NCBI GenBank assembly: GCA_016716365.1
Contig: JADJWM010000012.1
Coordinates: forward strand, 52,249-116,248
Reading direction: 5' to 3'
Length of the DNA: 64,000 bases
Origin: Chloracidobacterium sp.
Lineage (GTDB): Bacteria; Acidobacteriota; Blastocatellia; Pyrinomonadales; Pyrinomonadaceae
Position 1 is the stretch's first letter, and each line of letters begins with the position of its first letter. The notes under the pieces were generated by a model. It was not told the DNA's origin and made no database searches. It saw only the letters and a program-made list of their open reading frames with translations. Position numbers and translations under genes: made by a program. Of this stretch, positions 30,963 to 41,219 are shown piece after piece.

Positions 30963-31039
30963 TTCTGGTTCGCTCCTTTATGAAATTGACGTTTCAAACT
31001 AAAATAGCCGCTAGGTGCCGGTTGTCGAAAGACGCACTT

Positions 31040-31066
31040 TTAGCACTCGCCGCGTATGAGTGCTAG
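31040..31066 (-). promoter_or_regulatory. CIRCE operator (HrcA binding site)
   Basis: TTAGCACTC (31040-31048), nine bases, then GAGTGCTAG (31058-31066) matches the CIRCE consensus TTAGCACTC-N9-GAGTGCTAA with one mismatch at the last base. It overlaps the -10 region of the groES promoter, as expected for repression by HrcA. hrcA is not in this window. Confidence 0.93.
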
Positions 31067-31093
31067 TATAGGTAAACGGGGTTAAACTGTCAA
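31065..31093 (-). promoter_or_regulatory. groES promoter, near-consensus sigma-70 type
   Basis: Reading the reverse strand, TTGACA (31093-31088), a 17-base spacer and TATACT (31070-31065) form an almost perfect vegetative promoter. The transcription start would fall inside CIRCE. About 26 bases further upstream a perfect inverted repeat TTGATAA-N5-TTATCAA (31119-31137) could be a second regulatory site. Confidence 0.88.
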
Positions 31094-31157
31094 GGGGTTA
31101 ACAGAAAGTTTAGAAAAGTTGATAATGGTGTTATCAAGTTTGAGAGACGGTCTTATT

Positions 31158-31299
31158 CGCTCCGTTAAGAGCGATATGTTTGTAGAATACGCGTATATTA
31201 TTGGGGCGAGGTCCGTAAGAGCAGAATAACATGCCGCTCCTACGGAGCTTTTGATTTTTGGCCGCGTTTGTCTACAAACATTCCGCTCCTGACGGAGCG
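31158..31299. repeat. Cluster of REP-like hairpin repeats
   Basis: Copies of a motif of the form CTACAAACAT-TCCGCTCCT-ACGGAGCG occur at 31158-31185 (reverse orientation), 31228-31248 and 31272-31299. A further inverted relative GTCCGTAAGAGC lies near 31211-31222. Each contains a GCTCC/GGAGC-type short stem. They lie between groES and a hypothetical gene and look like dispersed palindromic repeats. Confidence 0.7.
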
Positions 31300-31330
31300 T
31301 GCTGGTTTGATAGCTGGCCACCTTGAAATC

Positions 31331-31690
31331 ATGCGGAAGTTTCTGGCTCCTACAAGTACAACAAGCCCGGGCCGGATAATTAAAGGTTTTCTTATTCCTA
31401 GTGCCTCGGGACGGGAATTTGTCGAGATCGAATCCGGCAAGATTTACGAGGTAGGCTTACTGGTCTACGTGGGTAAGGACATCTCAGCCCAGGACGTCTT
31501 AGAAAAGGTGGGTCTCTCGAATCGTTCGGATTTGTTACCTGAGAACAGTTTCGAGTTTATTGAAGATTATTTGAATCAATTGGCAAACTTCAAGGTAGGA
31601 GACGTTCTGAGGATTGAATTAAGGGACCAAGCATTCCGTCTTTTACGCGTTAAATTACCCAGAGCGAGCCGTTCGAAGTTACCTAAATAG
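31331..31690 (+). CDS. Small hypothetical protein
   Basis: About 119 residues from MRKFLAPTSTTSPGR. I start it at 31331 because an earlier in-frame start (31268) lies in repeat sequence. The central region alternates charged and hydrophobic residues (GREFVEIESGKIYEVGLLVYVGKD) and the end is basic. No family recognised. The MOSC gene starts two bases after its stop codon, so cotranscription is likely. Confidence 0.45.
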   Translation: MRKFLAPTSTTSPGRIIKGFLIPSASGREFVEIESGKIYEVGLLVYVGKDISAQDVLEKVGLSNRSDLLPENSFEFIEDYLNQLANFKVGDVLRIELRDQAFRLLRVKLPRASRSKLPK

Positions 31691-31691
31691 A

Positions 31692-32510
31692 ATGAACAAG
31701 ACTCAAGGTTCAGTTTCAGAAGTAAAAATCTACCCGGTTAAGTCGCTGAAGGGGATCTCTTTGTCTGAGGCACTCGTCGAGACGCGCGGCCTGCGTTACG
31801 ACCGGCGGTGGATGCTGGTTGAGCCTGACGGGCAGTTTATGACGCAGCGCGATTTTCCGAAGATGGCGTTGATCGAGACGAGCGTGAACGGCAAAGGGCT
31901 GGTGGTTCGATTTGATGGCAGGGAACTGGCGGTGCCGGCTGAGGCTGAGAAGGGGCCGGTCGAGGTTGGGATCTGGGAAGGGCCGGTGGCGGCGGCGATG
32001 TTTAGCGATGAAGTGAACCGGTGGTTTTCGGATGTGCTGGATGTTGAATGTCGGTTGGTGACGATGCCGAAAGAATCAAGGCGGCTCTTGCCGGCCGAGT
32101 TTGCCGTGCGGCCGGGGGAGGATCATGTGAGCTTTGCGGACGGGTATCCGTTACTGCTGATCGGCGAAGGCTCGCTGGCTGAATTGAATTCAAGGTTAGA
32201 AACGCCGGTGCCGATGAACCGTTTCCGGCCTAATCTTGTTGTATCGGGTTCGGAGCCGTTTGCCGAAGATACCTGGAAAAAGATCCGGGTCGGCGAGACG
32301 ATCTTTCAGCTGGTGAAGCCCTGTGCACGCTGCGTGCTGACAACGGTCGATCAAGCGACCGGGATCAAGGACGGCAAGGAGCCGTTGAGGACGTTGGCTT
32401 CGTTTCGGACCTTCGATAATAAGGTATTGTTCGGGGAGAACCTGATAGCCGAAAATCCGGGCGGGACGGTCCGTGTCGGCGACGAAGTGGAAGTGCTCGA
32501 ATCCCGATAG
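31692..32510 (+). CDS. MOSC domain-containing protein (YcbX/mARC-like)
   Basis: A 272-residue protein with an N-terminal MOSC_N beta-barrel (VSEVKIYPVKSLKGISLSEA at residues 8-27 and GLRYDRRWMLVEPDG near residue 33) and a C-terminal MOSC domain that binds molybdenum cofactor. The cofactor-ligating Cys lies in KPCARCVLTTVDQATG near residue 211. Related proteins reduce N-hydroxylated compounds with the help of a flavoprotein or ferredoxin; here no C-terminal 2Fe-2S domain is present. Intact and of normal length. Confidence 0.92.
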   Translation: MNKTQGSVSEVKIYPVKSLKGISLSEALVETRGLRYDRRWMLVEPDGQFMTQRDFPKMALIETSVNGKGLVVRFDGRELAVPAEAEKGPVEVGIWEGPVAAAMFSDEVNRWFSDVLDVECRLVTMPKESRRLLPAEFAVRPGEDHVSFADGYPLLLIGEGSLAELNSRLETPVPMNRFRPNLVVSGSEPFAEDTWKKIRVGETIFQLVKPCARCVLTTVDQATGIKDGKEPLRTLASFRTFDNKVLFGENLIAENPGGTVRVGDEVEVLESR

Positions 32511-32513
32511 TTT

Positions 32514-32777
32514 CTATTTCCTGGAAGACGAATTCCGGCGAGTGTATCCGTTCTTTCGCGGCTTCGGCCGGGCAGCGGCCTCGTATTCCGAAACCCGCTT
32601 GGCGAGGGTGTTCCGATGGATCCCGAGAACATCGGCCGTTTTGGAAAGATGGCCGGAATTTCGTTCGAGAGCCGACTGAATGTAAAGCTTCTCGAATTCT
32701 CCAACCGCCTCGTTCAGAAGGATGCGGCTCTTCACCAGCTCATCGATCATCGATTTCATTTGGTCTCGGAGGCGCAT
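32514..32777 (-). CDS. Fis-type helix-turn-helix protein
   Basis: An 87-residue DNA-binding protein. The helix-turn-helix reads NSGHLSKTADVLGIHRNTLAKRV near residues 40-63 and is of the Fis/NtrC C-terminal type, preceded by an amphipathic helix (LLNEAVGEFEKLYIQSALE) likely used for dimerisation. A basic, disordered tail follows. It is convergent with the MOSC gene, three bases apart. It could be a stand-alone nucleoid-type regulator or a remnant of an NtrC-family protein. Confidence 0.8.
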   Translation of the reverse strand: MRLRDQMKSMIDELVKSRILLNEAVGEFEKLYIQSALERNSGHLSKTADVLGIHRNTLAKRVSEYEAAARPKPRKNGYTRRNSSSRK

Positions 32778-32837
32778 AGGTCAGAAAATAAATGAAGTCC
32801 GCGGGGCCAGGATCTACGGTCCAGGTCTCGGTCAAGA

Positions 32838-33740
32838 TCAACCCGCAAGCTGTTCACCCGTCAGTAATTCGTATGCCTTCAGGTAACGTGCCGAAGTTGC
32901 CGCGGCGACTTCAGGCGGCAGCGGCGGTGCGGGCGGCGTCTTGTCCCAATCGAGCGTTTCCAGATACTCGCGAACGAATTGTTTGTCGAACGAAGCCTGG
33001 GCCCGTCCGGGCTCATAGGTTGCGGCATCCCAGAATCGCGATGAATCGGGCGTCAGGACCTCATCGACAAGAATGATCTTTCCGTCCGGATCCAGGCCGA
33101 ATTCAAACTTGGTATCGGCGATGATGATGCCGCGATCCAGGGCATACCGGCTCGCCTCTTCGTAGATGTGAAGGCTTATCGAACGAAGTTTGTCCGCGGC
33201 CTCATCGCCGATGATCTCGGCGAATCTCTCTTCGGAAATGTTCTCGTCGTGGCCTTCGGCGGCCTTTGTCGCCGGGGTGAACAATGGCTCGGGCAACCGG
33301 TCGCATTGACGAAGCCCGGCCGGCAGACGATGGCCGCATACTTCACCCGTGGCCTGATAATCCTTCCATCCGGACCCTTCCAAATAGCCGCGGACGACGC
33401 ACTCGACCGGGAAGACACTCGCCTTTTTCACGAGAAGCGACCGCCCTTTGAGTTCATCATGTTTCCTAATGGCATCCGGCATCCGATCGAATTCCGATTC
33501 GATCAGGTGGTTTCCGACTATTGCGCTCAACCGATTGAACCAGAAGACCGAAAGCGCGGTCAAAACCTCGCCCTTGTACTCGATCGGCGTCGGCAGCACG
33601 CAGTCGAACGCGGAAAGGCGGTCGGTCGCCACCAGCAAGAGTGCGTCCGGGCCAACCTCGTAAACATCGCGGACCTTGCCCCTATGCAGCAGATTCAGGC
33701 CGGCCAGATGGGTTTCGCTAACAGTCGATGCGGCTGCCAT
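32838..33740 (-). CDS. purC: Phosphoribosylaminoimidazole-succinocarboxamide synthase
   Basis: Purine biosynthesis enzyme that joins aspartate to CAIR, forming SAICAR. Typical blocks: LHRGKVRDVYEV near residue 16, LLVATDRLSAFDCVLPTPI, the PVECVVRGYLEGSGWK motif near residue 107, and IIADTKFEFG with the metal/ATP Asp near 200 followed by LVDEVLTPDSSRFW. Length of 300 residues matches the eukaryote-like and Gram-negative long form. No other pur genes lie nearby. Confidence 0.97.
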   Translation of the reverse strand: MAAASTVSETHLAGLNLLHRGKVRDVYEVGPDALLLVATDRLSAFDCVLPTPIEYKGEVLTALSVFWFNRLSAIVGNHLIESEFDRMPDAIRKHDELKGRSLLVKKASVFPVECVVRGYLEGSGWKDYQATGEVCGHRLPAGLRQCDRLPEPLFTPATKAAEGHDENISEERFAEIIGDEAADKLRSISLHIYEEASRYALDRGIIIADTKFEFGLDPDGKIILVDEVLTPDSSRFWDAATYEPGRAQASFDKQFVREYLETLDWDKTPPAPPLPPEVAAATSARYLKAYELLTGEQLAG

Positions 33741-33983
33741 TGATGATCAGGACCTTGAAAAACGGTTCCATAACTCTAAACCGAACAGGGAATAAGGTAA
33801 AGCGAATGGAAAAAAAAATTCGGGAACCGTCCTATCGTTGAAACTATATTAACACGGTTGTTATTTGCGATGACAAACGAACGGGAAATATGCATAATGG
33901 AGATAACGGACGAAGCAGCCGACAACCGCCGGTCCGCTCCACGCCCCACGTTACGAAGTTTTAACCTTAGCCCCATAATTAAA

Positions 33984-35069
33984 ATGATCCGCCTGAACTC
34001 CTATTTCTGCAGGGCCCTGCTTCCGGCAATACTAATCCCCGCGAATAATTTGTTTGCTTTCGCGCAATATCGCGACCCGCGATACGCGCCGCCCGCTGAA
34101 GATTCGATCTTCACTTCCGTCTGGTTCTACGCGGTCCTGCTGATCGCGGCCGGAGCCGCGGCACTGATCTTCAAGATCCGTCGGGCATCGGCAAGCTTCG
34201 ATCATCCCGAGCAAGCACCGGACGGCCTGCGGCTGTCGTATAAGGAAAGGCCGGCGCAAAAACCGGTGATCTCCGAACGGCTGCAAGCTGCCGCTGCAAC
34301 ACCCCAGCCGGTCAAGAAAGGCTTCACCAATCTTCCGGTCGCGTCGTTCGTCAGGGTGCAGCGGTCGAATCCGTATGCTCAGCTCCACGAATCCAACGAT
34401 CCGACGCTTCTGAAGGCGATCGACGAGTCGAACGTAGAGATCGAAGACGATGCGAGCGTTCGAATGCAGGCACTGAAGCTTCTTTCTGGATTTCGGACAT
34501 CCAACTCGGTCGCGGCGATCGCACAGATGGCGCTCTATGATCTTTCGTCAAAACTGCGTTCGGATGCGGTCCTTCAGCTGGCGGCGATCGACCATGAATC
34601 GGTTTTCGAAACTATCGTCACGTGCTGTGCCGACCCGACTCGCGAAGTGAGGGCATCGGCGGCACGAGCACTCTCGAAACTGACCTTCGATCGTGCCGAA
34701 GCGTGGACGAGGATCGTCGAGTCCGGCGCTCTCGCCCGGATGCGGCATGCCGCCCGCGCCGCGGTCGAAGGCGCCCTGGTCAGGAGATATTTCGACCGGT
34801 TGGTTCACAAGGACCGGAAGATCGCGTATGAGGCTTTTGCATTAACAGTGTTATTGGTCCGATCGGGCGAGACCGAACAGGTGTTCAGCGCGCTTGCCGA
34901 GAATCGCGATGAAGACGTGAAGCTCGCCATCCTCCATGTGATCCAATGCCTCCGCGAAGAGCGCACCGCCGAGTGGTTGGACGAGCTTCTGACGCGTCAT
35001 AACCTCTCGCCGTCGATAGCGTCAAAGGTCAACGAGATGCGCCTCCAGTTCCAAATGCATCCGGTTTGA
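33984..35069 (+). CDS. Membrane-anchored HEAT-repeat-like protein
   Basis: About 361 residues from MIRLNSYFCRALLPAILIP, which acts as a signal peptide (cleavage near AFAQ). A membrane helix follows (FYAVLLIAAGAAALIF, about residues 50-66), then a proline-rich linker and, from about residue 145, a series of helical pairs resembling HEAT or armadillo repeats (VAAIAQMALYDLSSKLRSDA; REVRASAARALSKL; MRHAARAAVEGALV). Longer starts further upstream exist but lack a signal sequence at the N terminus. It is probably anchored in the inner membrane with a protein-binding scaffold domain. Partner unknown. Confidence 0.7.
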   Translation: MIRLNSYFCRALLPAILIPANNLFAFAQYRDPRYAPPAEDSIFTSVWFYAVLLIAAGAAALIFKIRRASASFDHPEQAPDGLRLSYKERPAQKPVISERLQAAAATPQPVKKGFTNLPVASFVRVQRSNPYAQLHESNDPTLLKAIDESNVEIEDDASVRMQALKLLSGFRTSNSVAAIAQMALYDLSSKLRSDAVLQLAAIDHESVFETIVTCCADPTREVRASAARALSKLTFDRAEAWTRIVESGALARMRHAARAAVEGALVRRYFDRLVHKDRKIAYEAFALTVLLVRSGETEQVFSALAENRDEDVKLAILHVIQCLREERTAEWLDELLTRHNLSPSIASKVNEMRLQFQMHPV

Positions 35070-35095
35070 TCCGGCACGTCAGAACCAGAGTTTTC

Positions 35096-35130
35096 AAAGG
35101 CCCGCACGCTTTATGCCGCGGGCCTTTTTG
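35096..35130 (+). terminator. Rho-independent terminator after the HEAT-like gene
   Basis: AAAGGCCCGC (35096-35105) pairs perfectly with GCGGGCCTTT (35118-35127), followed by TTTTTG. The remaining bases to 35409 contain no gene that I can support; they are AT-richer towards the end (around 35290-35330) and probably hold the promoter of the next gene. Confidence 0.9.
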
Positions 35131-35433
35131 CTTTGGGTCAAAAAAATCAAATTCGTCTCATCGGTAAAAACGAGCCTCACAAATGTGCCGAATGGGTCCG
35201 CAGTGCGATCCGGCCACCCCGGCCGTTCCGGCAGAAAAATCGTGAGATCCGTCCCGGTCGAAATAGAACTTGAGGCACGGTCACAATTACTGTATTATCC
35301 TCGCTAATACAATAGTGTAGATAATTTTATAGCGGGATCGGACTTCGGTCGAGACCTTCCCGCGAAGCACAGAGCAAACCGACCGAAGTTCTTCTCTTCA
35401 ACACGGGCGATGAACTATTTGAGGTTTGAGAAA

Positions 35434-36777
35434 ATGAACAGATATTCCGTCGCCAGCCTAGTGCTGGCGTTTCTTTTCTCGATTACGCTTTGTCAACCGA
35501 TCACTGCAGGACTGCATGGAATTCAGGATGAACTCGCTCAGGCTGAGCTGCTTGTCCAGAAAGGGGCAGCACGGGTTTCAGTATCTAAGTTCGAAGGACA
35601 AGCAATCGAAGAAGGCGGCCGAGCGTGCTCTGCAAGATGCTGAAAAGCAAGTGAAGGCGATCCTTAAGAGATCGGCAAATTGCGAGAAATGTCATGAGTT
35701 GATCACTCATGCCAACTTCCTTCAAGCGTACTTCGGATTTTCGAAGGATTACGACGATACGATCGAATCGGCGAAGAACGGCTTGCAAAAGTTTCCGAAC
35801 AACGGGCGATTGGTTTACCTTCTCGGATACGCAGAATTCAACACCGGCAAATTTGCAGATGCGAATAAGTCCCTTAAGGCGGCCCTGTTGAATGCCGACC
35901 AAAACACGGCCAACGAGATCAACGCGGTCCTTCAAAAGAGCCAACAGGCATTTCTGACCGGCTGGAATCGGCATGCCAATTTCTATCAGTCAAACGAATC
36001 CCGGATATTGCGGTACAACCCTAGTACCTATCGATACGAGGTCGCATTCCAGGTAACGCCCGAATTTGAATATCAGCTGGGAGCTCAAGGTCTCATGGCA
36101 TTAATGAGCAATGCCAGACCTTTGAACGATCCTGAGATCCAGCAGTACGTCGAGAACCTTGTCACCCGGATCGTAAGCAAATCGCCCGGATCCAACTTCA
36201 GCTATCGTGTCACGATAGTCGATTCCGATGAAGTTAACGCAATGACTCGGCTATAATCGTACCACGGCCTCTTGAAATTTACCGGACAATAGCCGGTGTG
36301 CTCTCTCACGAACTCGCACATAATTACGGCCACCATCAGGCCAGAGCGTTCATCAAGAACTATCAGGCACAACTGCTCGCCAGCGCGATCCTCGGCGCGA
36401 TCAATTCGCAAAATGCGGCCGTTCAGATCCTGTCGAGTCTGGGCGCGAATGTCGGGTTGATGCTCTTTAGCAGGGCGTACAGCCGGTTTGAAGAAAAGGA
36501 GGCCGACCATTATGGTGCCCACCTGATGTTCAACGCCGGTTACTCCCCGCTGGACGCATCATCCTTCTTTCTGAAAATGAGCCAGTCGGGTAAAAAGGAA
36601 CCGCCGAAATTTCTTAGTACACACCCACCTTCGCTCGACCGGGCAAATTACGTGATGGATTATCTCGAGAGCTTTCCGACCGAGGGCCGCGAATTTCGGT
36701 CGGACAGCGAAGAATTCAGAAAAATAAGTGCGCGTTTGAAACAGGCCAGGCCCGGACACGCCCTTCCGATACCGTGA
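35434..36777 (+). CDS. Secreted M48-family metalloprotease with TPR-like region, frameshifted
   Basis: A signal peptide (MNRYSVASLVLAFLFSITLC) opens the gene near 35434. The reading frame shifts near 35560-35640; the continuing frame encodes a helical TPR-like region (LVYLLGYAEFNTGKFADANKSL with key Tyr/Ala/Leu pattern) and the start of a peptidase domain. The frame breaks again around 36245-36297, where DEVNA and GLLKFTG fragments are recognisable in different frames. The third piece (36298-36777) carries the zinc-binding motif SHELAH with a distal EEKEAD, the M48 signature, and a terminal STHPP block. Such proteins act as periplasmic quality-control proteases. Heavily damaged as assembled. 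Confidence 0.7.
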
Positions 36778-36860
36778 GATCATGAAAACGAGCCACGCAA
36801 AACCTAATAAGACCCGATCGCGACGAAGATCGCTGCATCCTTCGTCTTTACTATGCTTTC

Positions 36861-39256
36861 GTGTCGGCGGAGGCTAGGGTCGATAGGGACGTAAAAGCGC
36901 GTCTCGGGACAAACCTTACCGCGTTTATCAAGCAATTCGATGATACTGACTTCAAACATCTTGTGAGCCTGGGTGACCCCAATGTATTCACATCCCATCT
37001 GAACGACATGACAGTTGAGTTCGACCCTTCCTTTCACCTTCAGGGCAAGTATCTTCCGCGTGTTGCCTTGGTCCAATACATCGCAAACGACAAGATGATC
37101 GTGAATTCACTGGAGGCAACAGCGACGAAGACGCTTTGGCACGAAATGCTTCATCGATTGATCTTCCGAGTGGGCGGCGGGTCTCCGTGTTCGGAGGAAG
37201 AGGTGTACGCCTACATGAACGAGGACCGGGTCAGTTGGCTTCAACGGGTCGAACGCGTCGAACAACGATACAGGGCCGGCGAATATACGGCGGCAATACT
37301 AAGAGGGGTGGAAGCTGCTTGAAGAGCGTTGGAAGAAATTTGAGCTAACTAATTCTCGCTCAAACTTGAACGGACCGTTTGCCGGGCAAGATCCGGACAA
37401 CACTTGTCGCAAGGGTCCGGCGATAGTTACCGAGATCAGCCCTGCATATGTCAAGAAATGGGACGCTGTCGTCGGGATCAAAATTGACGTCAACGGACTA
37501 GCCGAGCACTTTAAGCCCAAGATCGAATTTCTTGAGAAGACCGAGGCGATCGAGGTGGCTCTTAAAGCCTGCGACTATGTAAAAGTAAAGAAGCTTGTTA
37601 CGGAGATCTCCCAGATCACACCAAAAGACGATCTGATGAAGAAATGGGAAAACGAAAAACTTCCCGGAATAAAACTGCAGGTGGACGCGTTTGAACGGGC
37701 CCGCGAATCGATCAAGAGAGCTGAGTCAGCCGAATCTTCCGGCAATCTAGAGGATGCGATCAGAGAATTGGATATGGCCCTTTACCAGCCGGGATTTCCT
37801 GATTGCCCGAAAGGTGACCTGAAGAAAGCTCCAGCAAGAAAAGTTTCGAGATAAGTCGAGCGGAGGAGGAGGCTACAAGGCAATTATGACTCAAGAAAGG
37901 GAATAACCGAGATCCGCCAGCTCGCTCCTGTCGAACCTGAGATGACCGAATGGCTCACGAACAGTGAAGCCGAGTTGGACCGTTTAGAAAAGATCGAACG
38001 CGAGGCTATTTCGCTCATCAAGCGGGCCGAAACACAGACAACTGAGGCTGAGGTTGTTGGCAGGGCCGAACCCGTCGACGAAACTCGCTTGAGGACGCTC
38101 ATTAAGCAGGCAGGCGAAACACTTGCCGAAGCCGACAAGATCGCACCGAATTGCCTGAAAGAACGGAAATTGATGGAGGCACTGCGTAAGCGGCTCGAGG
38201 CCCTTAACAAGAAGCCGGTCATCGAGACATCGATAATCTTGCTGATCGATACTTCAGGCAGCATGAGCAGTAACGAAAAGATCGCGAAAGCGAAAGCAGC
38301 GGCTAAGCGGGCTGCAAGGCAAGTGAGCCGGACGACAGAGATCGCCATTTTGAATTTCGATGGAGGCTGCACCGGAGGCGCGATGAAGGTCGCGGCTGAC
38401 TTTACGACCGATCTGAATACGCTGATCTCGGCTATCGATGGATTGCAGCCCGGCGGCGGAACGCCGATGTACATCTCGACTGCAGAGGCGGTCAAGCTTG
38501 CACAGACAAATGGCCGCGGCAAGCAGCGGAACGTCGTGTTAATGAGTGACGGAGGCGATACATGCCGCAGCCAGAAGGCGGCCGCAGCATCAACTATCCG
38601 CACAAGCAATATTCCGGTCAGTACCATCGGCTTTGATGTAGGCAATAATCAGCAGGCCCAATCGGACTTGGTCGATCTGGCGACGATGACGGGTGGGAGG
38701 ACATTTTCGGCGTCGGCCGCTGATCCGAACGAGATCATTAGGGCTTAACTTGCCATTCTTCCGAGCTCTTAAAGATTCTGATCCAGCCAACAAAGCAGTT
38801 ACCGCGGAATCATTCTCGAAGGCAAAACAAATGGTGCAGCAACAGAACATCGGCGAGGCGCTCAGGATCCTCAAACAAGCCGATCAGGCCGCTCCGGGTT
38901 CGGCGAATCTTAACTTCAACCTTTCTTTGTTATATGAGGCCGAGGACCAGCTGATTCCGGCGGTCGACCACGCCAGGAATTATTTGCGGCTGGCACCGGG
39001 CGCGATCGACCGGCAGGACGTCGAAAACCGGATCCGGGAAATGGAGGACGAACTTCGCCGAAACCCGAGGACCGTGATGGACGCGGGCGGATGTGGCGAT
39101 GTGCATACGTGGGCCCAAAGGGAACGCGCCATTGCGGTACGCTCCAAGGATCGTGAGCGCGTCCAGGCTATCTTGGGCATCCTGATAAGCTCACAGCGGG
39201 GTGAATGCGATAAGGCCCGCCCGCTTGCGGATGCATACAAAAGTCGCTACCGCTAA
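36861..39256 (+). CDS. HExxH-motif and von Willebrand A-domain protein with TPR tail, frameshifted
   Basis: Probably one large gene read in several frames. The first part (36861-37322) has a zinc-protease-like motif LWHEMLHRLI. An extra G in GGGG near 37306 shifts the frame; it continues WKLLEERWKKFELTN to 37854. A second out-and-back shift around 37845-37900 joins the von Willebrand factor A domain (about 38220-38700), with the MIDAS motif LLIDTSGSMSS, DGG and GGGTPMY. The last part (38750-39256) is TPR-like. The start is uncertain: a possible leader from ATG 36782 is in another frame. I infer an extracytoplasmic protein; function unknown. Confidence 0.6.
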
Positions 39257-39292
39257 TTTTAAAATCCAAAACTCTTGATCTATGATCAAAGA

Positions 39293-41202
39293 GTGCAATT
39301 TCGTCTCATTAGTGAAAACAGGCCGACGGGCGACCAGCCGGAGGCGATCGAAAAGCTCGTCGGCGGGCTGGAGGGCGGCGAACGGGACCAGGTTCTGCTC
39401 GGGATAACCGGGAGCGGAAAAACATTCACGATCGCGAACGTGATAGAACGGGTCCAGCGGCCGACGCTGGTCATCGCCCATAACAAGACGCTTGCGGCCC
39501 AGCTTTACCAGGAATTCCGCGATTTTTTCCCAGATAACGCCGTTGCATATTTCGTTTCGTATTACGACTCCGGCTTCGGCTGGCGGCGACGCGTGCGTTG
39601 TTCGAGCGCCACGACGTGATCGTGGTGGCTTCGGTCTCGTGCATTTACGGGTTGGGCGATCGGACGCGTACTACGGAATGCTGCTGTTTATCGAGCCGGG
39701 ATGAAGATCAAGCAGGACGAGATGCTCCAGCGGCTGGTCGAACTGCAATACGAACGCGTGAACATCGATTTTGAACGCGGGACTTTTCGGTGCGGGGCGA
39801 TGTGGTCGAGCTTACCCGGAGCTATCAGGACGACGCACATCGGATCGAGTTTTGGGGCGATGAGATCGATTCGATATCGACGATCGATCCGCTGCCCGGC
39901 GAGGTCATCGAAAAGCACGAAAACCGCGTGCCGATCTACCCGAAAACGCACTACGTGATGACGAAACAGACGGTCAAGCGGGCCGTCAAGACCATCCGTG
40001 AAGAGCTGGACAAACACGAGGAGTTTCTTGTCGGCGAAGGCAAGGTCGTCGAAGCACAGCGTCTGCACCAGCGTACGATGTACGACCTGGAAATGATAAA
40101 GGAGATGGGGTTTTGCCGCGGGATCGAGAACTATTCACGCCACTTGACGGGAAAAAAGCCGGGCGAGCCGCCGCCGACCCTGCTCGACTATTTGCCGAAG
40201 GACGCGATGATCGTGATCGACGAATCGCACCAGACCATCCCGCAGTTGGGGGCGATGTTCAAGGGCGACCAGTCGCGGAAAGGGACGCTGGTCGAATACG
40301 GCTTCAGGCTGCCGAGCGCGAAGGACAACAGGCCGCTGAACTTCGAGGAGTTCCAGGCACGCCGCGGGCAAACGATCTATGTCTCCGCCACGCCGGGCGA
40401 ATGGGAGCTGAGGCAGACCGGCGGCGAGATCGTGGAGCAGATCATCCGGCCGACGGGTTTGCTGGACCCGATCGTCGAGGTGCGGCCGGTCAAAGGGCAG
40501 ATCGATGACCTGCTTGAAGAATGCCGACGGCGTGCCGAGCAAAACCAACGGGTGCTGGTGACCACGCTGACGAAGCGGATGGCCGAGAGCCTGAGCGAAT
40601 ATTTCCTTGAGGTGGGCGTAAAGGTGAATTATCTGCACAGCGAGATCCTGACGCTAGAGCGGATCAGGATCCTGCGGGACCTGAGGCGAGGGGTTTTCGA
40701 CGTCCTGGTCGGGATCAACCTGCTTCGCGAGGGCCTGGACCTGCCGGAAGTGTCGCTCGTCGCGATCCTCGATGCAGACAAGGAAGGATTCTTGCGTTCC
40801 GAGCGATCGCTTATCCAGACGATGGGCCGGGCGGCGCGCAATGCCGAAGGGAAGGCGATACTCTACGCTGATAAAATAACCGATTCGATGCGGCGGGCGA
40901 TAGACGAGACCCAGCGGCGAAGGGCGATCCAGGAAGAGTACAACGCAGAACACGGCATCACGCCGAAGACGATCGTTAAACCCATCGAGGCGACGCTGGT
41001 GACCGCGTATGAGGCCGATTATTTCAAGGTGCCGCTCGAACTTGACGCGTTCGACGAATACTCGCCGAAGCAGTTGAAGGAGACGATCGCGCAGCTCGAA
41101 GTGGATATGCGCGCCGCCGCAAAGGAGATGAAATTCGAACGCGCGGCCGAGATAAGGGACCGTCTTAAGTATCTGCGCGAACGCGAGTTGGAGTATCGTT
41201 AG
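39293..41202 (+). pseudogene. uvrB: Excinuclease ABC subunit B, 5' part disrupted
   Basis: Helicase-like damage-verification subunit of nucleotide excision repair. The GTG at 39293 gives the family start [19 protein letters not shown]; Walker A is [10 protein letters not shown]. After AYFVSYYD (39567) the sequence jumps to [21 protein letters not shown] in another frame, so about 30 codons (the beta-hairpin that clamps DNA) are missing. Further frame changes occur near 39660, 39699 and 39785. From 39790 the gene is intact to the end, with DESHQTIPQ, helicase motifs, and the C-terminal UVR domain ([20 protein letters not shown] as key region). Whether this is real loss or assembly error cannot be decided here. 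Confidence 0.9.
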
Positions 41203-41219
41203 ATCGGATCGGGTCGAGA

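Noticed and set aside
37839..37920. True gene boundary inside the vWA gene (stop at 37852)
   Set aside because: The next frame continues RDKSSGGGGYKAIMTQER and then returns to the original frame at a homopolymer, so a paired indel is more likely than two separate genes.
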